A program made the translations under genes and the position numbers. The notes beneath the pieces were generated by a model. The model had not been told where the DNA came from and did no database searches. It saw only the letters and a list, made by a program, of their open reading frames with translations. From Fabrea salina (lineage: Eukaryota; Ciliophora; Heterotrichea; Heterotrichida; Fabreidae), in NCBI GenBank assembly GCA_022984795.1, contig JALIHJ010000013.1, positions 248,001-312,000 of the forward strand: a stretch of DNA of 64,000 bases, written 5' to 3'. Positions 36,772-44,383 of the stretch are shown piece after piece (the first letter of the stretch is position 1; every line of letters starts with the position of its first letter).

Positions 36772-37659
36772 ATGGAGTTCCAAACTGAGGACATGAAGGA
36801 GGTCATGCAAAAAATCATGAAAACTATGCAGGAAAGCGACGAAGAAACCCAACCCACTGAAAAGTCTTTTTCCAAACCCAAACAGTCTAAAGCCCAACCC
36901 CCAAAGAAGCCCCAAAAGAAAGGCGTTAGGGCTAGTGACTTCGTAAAGTCTACTTGGAACCGAATGAACGTGCTCGAACAAAAACGACGAGAAAACCTAC
37001 TAAACACCAAGAAGGAACTAGACCAAGAAATGCACAAAACCCACACTAACTGCCCAATTATCAACGAAAACTCTCGGAAGCTCTTGGGCAAGAACTCCAA
37101 ACCTATAGGAGAAAGAAGCATGACTTGGCTCAGCGACAAAAACGAAAGAATCAGCAGACTCAAAGAAAGAATCCAAACGGAAAAAGAAGAGGGCATCACA
37201 AAAGAACTCACCTTCAAACCCAAACTCACCAAAATGTCCCAGAAACTCAACCGAAGCATTGACTTCTACACCTACAACCAAAACTGGGCCCAAGAAGTGT
37301 CTAAAAAAACCACTTCTGAAAGGGAAAAAAAAGCCAAGGATGAACTGGAAGGAGTCACTTTCAAGCCCAAAATCAAAAAGTACAAGTTTAACGGCTTAAA
37401 CACCATTTCTGCCTTCGATAGACTCCATCAAGTCAACAAACAGCCTGGAAAAAGAAGTCACTCACAAGACCCCTTTAAACCCAAAATTCTGAAAAAAAGT
37501 CGTAAAATGGCTTCTCTGCTGAACAACTCTGATGTCTACGACAGACTGTTCAACGGCAGGAAGTCTGCACAGAGCTTCAACTTTTCAAGTTCTTTTTCCG
37601 AAAAAAAGATTCTTGAGTCTTCGCAAAAAAAACTAGACGCCCTTATGGAGAAACTTTAA
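36772..37659 (+). CDS. Basic FKPK-motif protein, likely cytoskeletal
   Basis: The 295-residue, Lys-rich protein repeats a short motif: LTFKPKL (~145), VTFKPKI (~197) and PFKPKIL (~237), each followed by basic helical stretches such as SREKKAK-like runs. FKP-type motifs of this kind recur in many ciliate and protist proteins found in cilia or along microtubules, so a microtubule-associated role is a reasonable inference. No membrane or enzyme domain is visible. Not assigned to a named family. Confidence 0.7.
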   Translation: MEFQTEDMKEVMQKIMKTMQESDEETQPTEKSFSKPKQSKAQPPKKPQKKGVRASDFVKSTWNRMNVLEQKRRENLLNTKKELDQEMHKTHTNCPIINENSRKLLGKNSKPIGERSMTWLSDKNERISRLKERIQTEKEEGITKELTFKPKLTKMSQKLNRSIDFYTYNQNWAQEVSKKTTSEREKKAKDELEGVTFKPKIKKYKFNGLNTISAFDRLHQVNKQPGKRSHSQDPFKPKILKKSRKMASLLNNSDVYDRLFNGRKSAQSFNFSSSFSEKKILESSQKKLDALMEKL

Positions 37660-37672
37660 CAGTGCTAAATTA

Positions 37673-38959
37673 TTAAAAAGTAACTTTGCATCCCTGCACA
37701 AAGGCTTCAATCTTCCTTTTTTCTTCGTTGGCAAAGTTGTTGTTTTCGAGTTTGAGGACTTTGAGTTTCTTCAGGTGCGTCAGTGACTTCGAGTGCTTTG
37801 CACTGTCGTTCCCAAAGTTGTTGCTCCGCAAACTAAGAGTCTTCAAGTGACTTAGTTTGCTAAACACTTGTTCTAGTTGTCTCAGTCCTTCTGCACCAAA
37901 CCCGTTGTTGTCTAAGTCAAGTTCTTTCAGTCTGCTTACTTTCCGCAAACAAAGTGACAAACTCCTAGCCCCTGTAGCACCTAAGTTGTTTTTGTCCAAA
38001 CTTAGCTTTTCTAAGTCTGTGAAGCACGCAAAGGCTTCAGTCAGGTTCTGCATTCCTTTTCCACGCAAGTCGTTGTCTGAGAGTTCAAGAGTTTTTAGTT
38101 TTTTGCAGTTACAAAGAGCTTCTCCCAGGACTTCTGCTCCTTCAGAGCCTATTTCGTTGTCGCCTAACTTAAGCACCTCTATCTGGGGAACCAGAGGCAG
38201 TATCTTGGCTAAGTGGGGAACTCCAGCTTTGCCAATGTGGGCTTTGGTGAGTTTCATCTTTTTGAGAGTGTAGTGTTTTTCTTTCATGATCTTTTGGTAG
38301 AACTCTTTAAGTGGTTCAGGAATTTGGGCTTTGTTTTCTTCGAAGTAAGACTTGATTTCGTCAATTACAGGGTTGGAACTCCACTGGATGTCAATCTGCG
38401 TAATTCCGGAAAGTTCAAATTCTTTTGGCTTTAGGTTGTAGTTGCATTCTATTAGTTTGTCTTCAGTTCCTTCGATTTCTTGAAGCTTAGTAATTATTGA
38501 ATTAGTTAGTGGAACAGGCCCGGGTTTTTGGAGTTCTTCAAGTGCTTCCAGAAGCATGGCTTTTTTCCCTTCGAACTCAGTCACTAAGTCTCTGCAGAGA
38601 GTTTTGCTATCAGAAACTATTTGGTTGATGAGCGTTTCTTTCTGAGTTTCAAGACAGTGTTCCATGTCTATTTTGAACTTTTGGAGTTTGAACTTTTCCG
38701 AACCCAGTGCGTCACGGATGCCTCTTTTCTTAAGTTCTAGTTCAGACACAGGTTTGGGTTTTTGTTTTTCTGACTTTTTGGGAGTGTCACTTGCGTTGAA
38801 CGAAACACTTTTTCTAGTAGAGCCAGCTTCTATTTTCTCTGCTTTGTGGTTTCCTGGTTCCTGTAGGTGTCTGTCCATGTGTTTTTTGCACAACTTAATG
38901 TTTCTGCAGTTGCAAGTTAAAGTGGCCTGTTGGGCACACACTTCGCACACATTTGCCAT
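37673..38959 (-). CDS. B-box-like zinc finger protein with C-terminal LRRs
   Basis: The 428-residue protein begins with a B-box-like zinc module (CEVCAQQATLTCNCRNIKLCKKH..H, ~4-38), then a linker and coiled coil (~75-150). Ribonuclease-inhibitor LRRs occupy ~240-425 (IEVLKLGDNEIGSEGAEVLGE, LKTLELSDNDLRGKG, LEKLSLDKNNLGATGA, LKELDLDNNGF, LKTLSLRSNNF, LKVLKLENNNF). It resembles TRIM-like proteins without a RING, with LRRs as the interaction surface. Ciliates have many such proteins of unknown role. Start taken at 38959; the divergent chagasin-like gene starts 47 bp away. Confidence 0.85.
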   Translation of the reverse strand: MANVCEVCAQQATLTCNCRNIKLCKKHMDRHLQEPGNHKAEKIEAGSTRKSVSFNASDTPKKSEKQKPKPVSELELKKRGIRDALGSEKFKLQKFKIDMEHCLETQKETLINQIVSDSKTLCRDLVTEFEGKKAMLLEALEELQKPGPVPLTNSIITKLQEIEGTEDKLIECNYNLKPKEFELSGITQIDIQWSSNPVIDEIKSYFEENKAQIPEPLKEFYQKIMKEKHYTLKKMKLTKAHIGKAGVPHLAKILPLVPQIEVLKLGDNEIGSEGAEVLGEALCNCKKLKTLELSDNDLRGKGMQNLTEAFACFTDLEKLSLDKNNLGATGARSLSLCLRKVSRLKELDLDNNGFGAEGLRQLEQVFSKLSHLKTLSLRSNNFGNDSAKHSKSLTHLKKLKVLKLENNNFANEEKRKIEAFVQGCKVTF

Positions 38960-39006
38960 TTTATTATAACAATTGCTTCAGAAGTCTTGATCCTACACTA
39001 ATAAAT

Positions 39007-39375
39007 ATGAAGGCTTTTCTGATATTGCTTTTAGCCCTAGCTGTTTTGGGCCGAGTAGACTTAGATGGGACGGACTCAGTGGAACTAGGAACCACTGAAC
39101 AAAAAGAACTAGAAATCACCAGCAACCCAACTACGGGTTACATGTGGTACATGCTTCCTGAGGACACCAACAAGATCCGAGTTGACAAAATTACAGGGGA
39201 GTACGAAGCACCCTCAGGCAACTTGTTAGGCCAACCTGGAAAGCAAGTATTCAAAATCTCCTGCACTGAAGAGTGTACAGCTGGCGACAAACTTAAAGTC
39301 AAAATGCTTTACAAAAGACCTTGGGAAAAAGAACCAGGTTCGGTGAAAACTCTTGAAGTCAGGGTTGTTAACTAA
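39007..39375 (+). CDS. Chagasin-like (I42) cysteine-protease inhibitor, secreted
   Basis: The start chosen is ATG 39007 (leader TAATAAAT), giving 122 residues with a clear signal peptide MKAFLILLLALAVLG. The mature part has the three inhibitor loops of the chagasin family: NPTTGYMW (~44-51), GQPGKQVFKI (~81-90, the G-x-G-type loop) and RPW (~106-108). Chagasins are immunoglobulin-like folds that wedge into papain-family proteases. In a phagotrophic ciliate it could control its own lysosomal or secreted cathepsins or those of prey; that is inference. Confidence 0.9.
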   Translation: MKAFLILLLALAVLGRVDLDGTDSVELGTTEQKELEITSNPTTGYMWYMLPEDTNKIRVDKITGEYEAPSGNLLGQPGKQVFKISCTEECTAGDKLKVKMLYKRPWEKEPGSVKTLEVRVVN

Positions 39376-39400
39376 GAATAGTAATATTCAGGCATTTAAA

Positions 39401-41158
39401 ATGGAAAACAAAAGCAAGTTAGGAGACTTCGAAGTGCTGTCTAAACTCGGACAGGGCAGTTTCGGGACAGTCTTCAAAGTGAAAAGCAAGGGTAACAACT
39501 ACTTAGTGGACAATCAGTTTTACGTGATGAAAGTGATTAACATTTCCCAAATGGACAAAAGAGGACAGGAAGAAGCCAATAGGGAAGTAAGAATACTGCG
39601 TTCCCTTGAAAACCCCTACATAGTTAAGTACTACGACTCTTTCATCGAAAACAGAATGCTGCACATCATCATGGAGTTCTGCGACAAAGGCGACTTGTCA
39701 CACTTGATAGAAAGTTCCAACCGACTTCTGCCTGAAGTCCGGGTTTGGAAGTACTTAATCCAGATGCTTTTGGGACTTGAGTACCTCCACAAAAACAAAA
39801 TACTCCACAGAGACATCAAAAGCATGAACGTGTTTCTGGCAGGACAGGACTCTGTACGCATCGGAGACTTAGGCGTGGCTAAAGTACTTGCTAACACAGC
39901 TGGCTTTGCCCACACTCTTGTAGGGACGCCCTACTACTTGTCCCCTGAACTCTGTGAAGAAAAACCTTACAACTCCAAAAGTGACGTTTGGGCAGTAGGC
40001 TGTGTTTTGTACGAAATGTGCACTTTGAAACACCCCTTTGACGCTAGAAACCAAGCTGCGTTGATTCTCAAGATTTTGAAAGCAAGTTACTCCCCAGTGT
40101 CTGGTGCTTACTCAGAAGAGTTAAGGCTACTAGTGGACATGACTCTGTCCAAAGACCACAGAAGGAGGCCAAGTGTCCCCAACATCCTAAGAAGACCCAA
40201 AGTCCGGGAAAGGGCTTCAGCTCTTAACATTGAAATTCCTCCAAACTCTGTGTTGGCAACTAGTCCCCCAATTCCCAGAAACCCTGAATTCAGGGCAGAA
40301 AGCACCCCTACTAAGTCCAGACGCCAAAAGCTCCCAAGCAGACCTAGACCTAGACCTCCTAAAAAACAACTTGTAAAAGCTTACCTCCCTGGAAGGTCAC
40401 GTCCTCCCAGTGCTCGCAAAAAGGATCCCAAAAACGAGAATCGCAAAGAACAAGAACCTAAAAAGGCAGAAATAGCTCCTGCAGAAAAGCCTGCAAGTTC
40501 CACTACTTTTAGAGTTATGTTTAATGTTCCTTTAGTTCATCCTAAGATTACCTTGGTAAACACAAAAACTAAGTACCAGTGCTGCGAAAAACTAGTAGTG
40601 CCTCCCCTAGAAGAGTTCAGTGCTTGCTCTCCAGTTAGTCACTCCAAAACTCCTTTTGAACTCCAAAGACAGTCTTCCCTTTTCAAAACTGCATACCAGT
40701 CAACTGAAGTTGAAAACCTGTACCCCATAGCTGTTTCAACTCCGCCTGAGTTTTCCACATACAAAGTGCACTACGTGAAACAGAACAACTCTTCTCCTGA
40801 TGAAAGTGAAGACGAAGCTTACTTTTCGGAAGAAAGCCAAGACTCAGAGTCCCCTGAAGAAGAGCCCTCTGACTTGGAACAAAAAAAACTCAACTTTAAA
40901 AACTTAATAGGGTTCAGGAGAAGGGACATCATTTCCAAAATAGGTGAGGGACTCTTTAATGAGTTTTACGGACTCTTCAAGTCGAAGCTTGCTGAAGAGA
41001 CTGAAGTCACTGAAGAAGACCAAAACTCCATTGACGAGTTCATTGAGTCTAAAATCCAAGTTGATAATTCAATGCTCATCTACGACATGTATAAGTTACT
41101 TCATCTAGAAAGCCAACTTATCAAGTGCAGAAACCAAATTTCAGCTTTAAAAAAGTAA
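39401..41158 (+). CDS. NIMA-related (NEK) protein kinase
   Basis: I use ATG 39401, just after an AT-rich leader and 25 bp past the previous stop, giving 585 residues. The kinase domain (~9-270) has GQGSFGTV (Gly loop), VMKVI (Lys), HRDIKSMNVFL (catalytic loop), GDLG in place of DFG, which is typical of NEKs, and TLVGTPYYLSPEL (activation segment). A 7-9 residue insertion in the beta2-beta3 loop (KSKGNNYLVDNQ) is seen. The C-terminal half is basic/Pro-rich, then acidic (SPDESEDEAYFSEE), then helical. NEKs act on cilia and microtubules; ciliates have large NEK families. Confidence 0.93.
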   Translation: MENKSKLGDFEVLSKLGQGSFGTVFKVKSKGNNYLVDNQFYVMKVINISQMDKRGQEEANREVRILRSLENPYIVKYYDSFIENRMLHIIMEFCDKGDLSHLIESSNRLLPEVRVWKYLIQMLLGLEYLHKNKILHRDIKSMNVFLAGQDSVRIGDLGVAKVLANTAGFAHTLVGTPYYLSPELCEEKPYNSKSDVWAVGCVLYEMCTLKHPFDARNQAALILKILKASYSPVSGAYSEELRLLVDMTLSKDHRRRPSVPNILRRPKVRERASALNIEIPPNSVLATSPPIPRNPEFRAESTPTKSRRQKLPSRPRPRPPKKQLVKAYLPGRSRPPSARKKDPKNENRKEQEPKKAEIAPAEKPASSTTFRVMFNVPLVHPKITLVNTKTKYQCCEKLVVPPLEEFSACSPVSHSKTPFELQRQSSLFKTAYQSTEVENLYPIAVSTPPEFSTYKVHYVKQNNSSPDESEDEAYFSEESQDSESPEEEPSDLEQKKLNFKNLIGFRRRDIISKIGEGLFNEFYGLFKSKLAEETEVTEEDQNSIDEFIESKIQVDNSMLIYDMYKLLHLESQLIKCRNQISALKK

Positions 41159-41167
41159 TGTAAAGTA

Positions 41168-41920
41168 TTAAAAAGAGTCCTCTGGAGAAGGAATGTCTTG
41201 CATAAAGGACTCATCGTCTGATATTAACTCTGTTCTGGGACTCTTCGGGTACCACTCAGGAGCTGTTTGGGCACCTTTCACAAAAGACAAGTCGAGTTCT
41301 ATAGTTTTCTTTTTGGGTTGTTTAGGCTCTTTGCTGTTTTGGTCTAGTTGGAAGTGCTTTTTGTTGATACTGAAAACTTCATTAGAAATCTTAAAGGACT
41401 CCCTTAGTTCCTGGAACTCCTCTGACTTAGTGTCTGGGTTGTTCAGAGTTTTTCTTAACTTTGAAATGGCTTTTTGGTTAGCAGCATTCGTGTACTTAAC
41501 CCTGTCCATGACCCGGTTAATTTCTAAAGAAAGTTTGTTTTCGGCCTTTTTAAAAGAACTTCTGGCTTCTTGGGACTTTTGTTTCCAAGTACTTACTATC
41601 TTTTTAGCTTCCTGCTGCACCTTCTGAGTGCCAGCAGACATTGGTCTGAAAGACTTAGTGGAGTTCTTTTTGGGAACCAAAGGAGTTTTCGAGGGCACTT
41701 TGGGCTTAGCGTTGAAAAGGACTTCAGTGAGCGTAGGTTCGTTTTCAGTATTTCTGTGCTGAGTTTTGAACCAAAACTTGCCAACTTTCTCTGCTGAGTC
41801 TTTAAGCATGGTTTTGTAAGTAAGCTTTTTGGCAGGTTTAGGGGGATTAGAAGGTAGTGGTTTTTGGTCAAGCACTAAATCAAACACCTTCAGTGGTAAA
41901 AACTTACCTGAGTCTTTCAT
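41168..41920 (-). CDS. Basic unrecognised protein, helical
   Basis: I use the ATG at 41920 (MKDSGKF); an upstream TTG in frame is less likely. The 250-residue product is Lys/Ser/Pro-rich with a central helical stretch (~105-170: VQQEAKKIVSTWKQKSQEA, INRVMDRVKYTNAANQKAISKL) and an acidic end. It lacks membrane or enzyme motifs. It may be a cytoskeletal or ciliary protein, but nothing decides this. Its stop is 9 bp from that of the convergent NEK gene. Confidence 0.65.
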   Translation of the reverse strand: MKDSGKFLPLKVFDLVLDQKPLPSNPPKPAKKLTYKTMLKDSAEKVGKFWFKTQHRNTENEPTLTEVLFNAKPKVPSKTPLVPKKNSTKSFRPMSAGTQKVQQEAKKIVSTWKQKSQEARSSFKKAENKLSLEINRVMDRVKYTNAANQKAISKLRKTLNNPDTKSEEFQELRESFKISNEVFSINKKHFQLDQNSKEPKQPKKKTIELDLSFVKGAQTAPEWYPKSPRTELISDDESFMQDIPSPEDSF

Positions 41921-41964
41921 TAAATATGATCCCAAGGACAGTTAGGTTTGTGTAACTTCATAAA

Positions 41965-42714
41965 ATGGGGCAGAACATTTGCACTTCCTGCTTAAATAGA
42001 CCTGCTGAGAATGGAGAAATAAAACTTGAACAGTCGAGTTCAACTCCCTTGATATTGCCTAACGCAGCAGCAGGAGTGAACGTTGTTGAAACTCAAAGGA
42101 AACTAAACGAAGCTTTGGGCACCTTCAAGGAATTGTTGGAAGAGGGCATTGATGGAACCGACTGCGAAGTGATAGTTGACGAGTCTTTTTGCAAAGTTTC
42201 GGCAAAAGAACTTGAAAAAGGCTACGTCATCAAGTACAAGTTCTTCATGCAGCACTCAAGGGAAGAGTTCTTTGACTTCATGGCCCACACTGAAAACAGA
42301 CATACTTGGGACAAAAACGTCAAGTTCAGCAAAAGACTTGCGGAGTTCGAAGGAATTGGAATCATACATACTGTTTACAAGGGACAAATGGGAGCTAGTG
42401 CTCGCGAAGCTGTAGTGGCCACCAAAAAGCACGAGTACGGGAAAGGCGTTATAGACTTTTCGACCAGTGTAGAAACAGAAGAAGTCCCTGAAAACGGAGA
42501 CCACGTGCGAGTAGCTGTCCACACCGGGGGCTACTACGTAGAGCCGATCCCCACTGATAAGCAAGGCAACATCACTATGGTAATGGGGGTGAGTTACGTG
42601 GACTTGAAAATACCTAAGTACTTGGAAAAAATGGCCAAAAAATTCAGCTGCAAAACCATGCCCACTTTTGCCAAAAACTTAGTCAAGGCCCTAGACAAGC
42701 ACAAAAATAAGTAA
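41965..42714 (+). CDS. START-domain lipid-transfer-like protein
   Basis: The 249-residue protein begins MGQNICTSC, a candidate myristoylation plus palmitoylation signal. A START (StAR-related lipid transfer) fold spans ~55-240: YVIKYKFFMQHSREEFFDFMAHTENRHTWDKN, IIHTVYKG, REAVVATKKHEY, VRVAVHTGGYYVEPI, and the closing helix MPTFAKNLVKALDKH. START domains hold one lipid in a hydrophobic pocket. The lipid is not predictable. The lipid anchor suggests action at a membrane contact or the plasma membrane. Confidence 0.88.
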   Translation: MGQNICTSCLNRPAENGEIKLEQSSSTPLILPNAAAGVNVVETQRKLNEALGTFKELLEEGIDGTDCEVIVDESFCKVSAKELEKGYVIKYKFFMQHSREEFFDFMAHTENRHTWDKNVKFSKRLAEFEGIGIIHTVYKGQMGASAREAVVATKKHEYGKGVIDFSTSVETEEVPENGDHVRVAVHTGGYYVEPIPTDKQGNITMVMGVSYVDLKIPKYLEKMAKKFSCKTMPTFAKNLVKALDKHKNK

Positions 42715-42766
42715 TGAAAGTTTAATAAGTGGCAATAATTTAATATAATGGATTATAAATAGTGGA

Positions 42767-43078
42767 ATGAACAACTTTAGTGAAAACAATATTGCCAAAA
42801 AGTATTCAACAATGGAAGACCAAAGAACTAAGAACTCCCAAAAGAACTACAGTACATTTCCAAAGCCTTCACTAAAACAACTGGGAAACAACTCTATCGA
42901 AACAGCTAGGAAAGACCGTTATGGGAACTTCATAAGAACCCGAACCCACAGAGTTTCTTTCAAAGACAGAGTCTGTTCAGAACCTCTACACATAGTGCAT
43001 GAAGTCGAGAAAATAGTTTACCCCGAAATGCCCGTAAAGCAATCTAGTAGGTGTTGTAAGTTTTGCCTCTTGTTTTAG
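42767..43078 (+). CDS. Small polar protein with C-terminal Cys/CaaX-like motif
   Basis: The 103-residue protein is polar and basic (KNSQKNYSTFPKPSLKQ, RKDRYGNFIRTRTHRVSFKD). It ends SRCCKFCLLF: the last four residues form a CaaX-like box with Phe at X, a pattern linked to geranylgeranylation, with further cysteines for palmitoylation. It is thus likely a peripheral membrane protein. No family recognised. A nearby upstream ATG (in AATGGATTATAAATAG) is closed at once by TAG, so the ATG at 42767 is the start. Confidence 0.65.
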   Translation: MNNFSENNIAKKYSTMEDQRTKNSQKNYSTFPKPSLKQLGNNSIETARKDRYGNFIRTRTHRVSFKDRVCSEPLHIVHEVEKIVYPEMPVKQSSRCCKFCLLF

Positions 43079-43133
43079 TAACTTCAATGTTTATATAAGA
43101 ATGGCTTCATTCTTTGTCCCCTCGACCTAATAA

Positions 43134-43466
43134 ATGGCAGAAAATTATACCGCAGCTCTCGAAGCAGTGCTTGGAACTCTCCAGTCTACTTGCAGAAATG
43201 AAAGCTCAGACAAAAGGTACAAATGCAGACGCGAAATGAGAGAAAGAGTCATAATGGAAGAAGTAGCTAAGTGCGCCGACCCGCACCACCAAGCCTGGAA
43301 AAATGCAGAGTTCGCCAACATAAAATCTTGCTACCAAAACTGTAAAACTCACGGAAAAAACCGTGTCAAAGAGTGCAACACTCGATGCCTCAACAGCTTA
43401 GTACAAGGAATTTGGAAGCGTGTCAACGTTCCTGAGTTCGAAAGTATCGCAAGTAAGTATGCTTAA
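43134..43466 (+). CDS. Small twin-CX3C protein, possibly mitochondrial intermembrane space
   Basis: The 110-residue helical protein has two paired cysteines, CYQNC and CNTRC, separated by ten residues, that is CX3C-X10-CX3C. Small Tim proteins of the mitochondrial intermembrane space use CX3C-X(11-16)-CX3C, so this is one residue short of their normal loop. Two more cysteines lie earlier (TCRNESSDKRYKC). There is no presequence, as expected for intermembrane-space proteins folded by disulfide relay. The assignment is tentative; other helical hairpin Cys proteins are possible. Confidence 0.65.
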   Translation: MAENYTAALEAVLGTLQSTCRNESSDKRYKCRREMRERVIMEEVAKCADPHHQAWKNAEFANIKSCYQNCKTHGKNRVKECNTRCLNSLVQGIWKRVNVPEFESIASKYA

Positions 43467-43485
43467 TACTTTCATATGAATATTT

Positions 43486-44103
43486 TTACTTACGCCTGGT
43501 TATAACCTTGCTCCTGGCACTTACTCCAGGGGTCTTCCTCGCAGTTTTTTGAGCTTGCTTTGCGGTTGTCTTAGTTGCTGCTTTTTTGGGGGGAACTTTC
43601 TTTGCAGAAGTCTTTACAGCTGAAGCTTTCTTGGGAGCAGCCTTGGGAGCAGCCTTGGGAGCAGCCTTGGGAGCAGCCTTCGGAGCAGCTTTGGGAGCAG
43701 CTTTGGGAGCAGCTTTAGGGGCAGCCTTGGGAGCAGCTTTGGGGGCAGTCTTGGGAGCAGCTTTGGGGGCAGCTTTAGGGGCAGCTTTAGAAGCAGCTGC
43801 TTTTGTTGGAGTTTTAGGAGCAGGAGCCTTAGCTGGTGCCTTTTTAGCAGAAGCAGCCTTTAGGAGTTGTTTGGAAGATGCTTTGGCTAAAGTCTTTTTA
43901 GTTGTAGCAGTTGGTTTCTTGGTTTTAGTAGCACTTCTTGTGACAGGGGGTTCGGGTGCAGGGATGTCTTCTGTCCTCTTTTTAACAGGTGTAGCCTTCA
44001 GTGCTTTTTTAGGGGCAGTTTTACCGACTTTAGGGGCAGTTTTAGTTGTATGCGAGGCTCTTGTGGCAGTTTGTTTGCGAGTTGTTGTTGATTTCCTTGT
44101 CAT
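43486..44103 (-). CDS. Histone-H1-like Lys/Ala/Pro-rich protein
   Basis: The 205-residue protein is almost wholly Lys, Ala, Pro and Thr, with no globular winged helix. Its core is about a dozen AAPK tetrapeptides in a row (~108-160), like the tails of linker histones and the H1s of ciliate macronuclei, which lack the globular domain. The N-terminal 25 residues (MTRKSTTTRKQTATRA...) are unusual in echoing the ARTKQTARKS motif of histone H3. Predicted to bind DNA and compact chromatin. The DNA repeat is unstable in length by nature. Confidence 0.8.
   Translation of the reverse strand: MTRKSTTTRKQTATRASHTTKTAPKVGKTAPKKALKATPVKKRTEDIPAPEPPVTRSATKTKKPTATTKKTLAKASSKQLLKAASAKKAPAKAPAPKTPTKAAASKAAPKAAPKAAPKTAPKAAPKAAPKAAPKAAPKAAPKAAPKAAPKAAPKAAPKKASAVKTSAKKVPPKKAATKTTAKQAQKTARKTPGVSARSKVITRRK
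43620..43795 (-). repeat. 12-bp tandem repeat coding AAPK
   Basis: On the plus strand the unit reads approximately GGAGCAGCCTTG and repeats about a dozen times with small changes, inside the H1-like gene. Synonymous differences between neighbours show slippage and exchange among units. Confidence 0.85.
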
Positions 44104-44173
44104 ATTTATTATAGGACAATTTCAAATTATTTGCTAAATACCCATTTTTTGAAGCAATCTTAAGTGTGATTGG

Positions 44174-44305
44174 TTAATTTGGGAACAGCGAGATAGTTTC
44201 TGAACGGGAATGTTTGCGTGAGTTGCAGGGGTTTAGTGCAGTGAATGACTGTGGCCTCCTCAGTGTTGTGTATCGGGATTTAAAATTTAATTTAGTATCC
44301 TCCAT
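44174..44305 (-). CDS. Tentative 43-residue ORF in the longest spacer of the middle region
   Basis: The 280-bp gap between the H1-like and TMEM8-like genes (44104-44383) holds one ATG-to-TAA frame on the minus strand, 43 residues: basic, Ser/Thr-rich (FKSRYTTLRRPQSFTAL, RKHSRSETISLFPN), preceded by an AT-rich leader. Support is weak: it is short, has no recognised domain, and could be chance. The alternative is a long promoter for one or both neighbours or an RNA gene; I found no tRNA cloverleaf or known snRNA motif there. Confidence 0.3.
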   Translation of the reverse strand: MEDTKLNFKSRYTTLRRPQSFTALNPCNSRKHSRSETISLFPN

Positions 44306-44383
44306 TTCAATTTTACAGGTAATTTATTTCCTGCAGGTGACCCCCTTAACTTTGCCCAAAGGCATTTAAAAAGGACTATTTAC

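Noticed and set aside
38953-39006. Upstream extension of the chagasin-like ORF
   Set aside because: Starting earlier buries the signal peptide; ATG 39007 follows an AT-rich leader and begins a textbook signal sequence.
39353-39400. Upstream extension of the NEK ORF
   Set aside because: It would overlap the previous gene's stop codon; ATG 39401 fits kinase domain start and leader.
41890-41910. A GTAAG donor near the start of the basic minus-strand gene
   Set aside because: No AG at 15 or 16 nt; the frame is open without splicing.
41921-41935. Extension of the basic protein on the minus strand to a TTG start
   Set aside because: Non-ATG starts are not expected here and an ATG lies five codons downstream.
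43620-43795. CRISPR-like array in the 12-bp repeats
   Set aside because: The repeats are contiguous, in frame and encode AAPK; there are no spacers.
44104-44383. snRNA or tRNA in the spacer
   Set aside because: I compared it with the conserved cores of U1, U2, U4, U5, U6 and with tRNA A/B boxes by eye and saw no convincing match.
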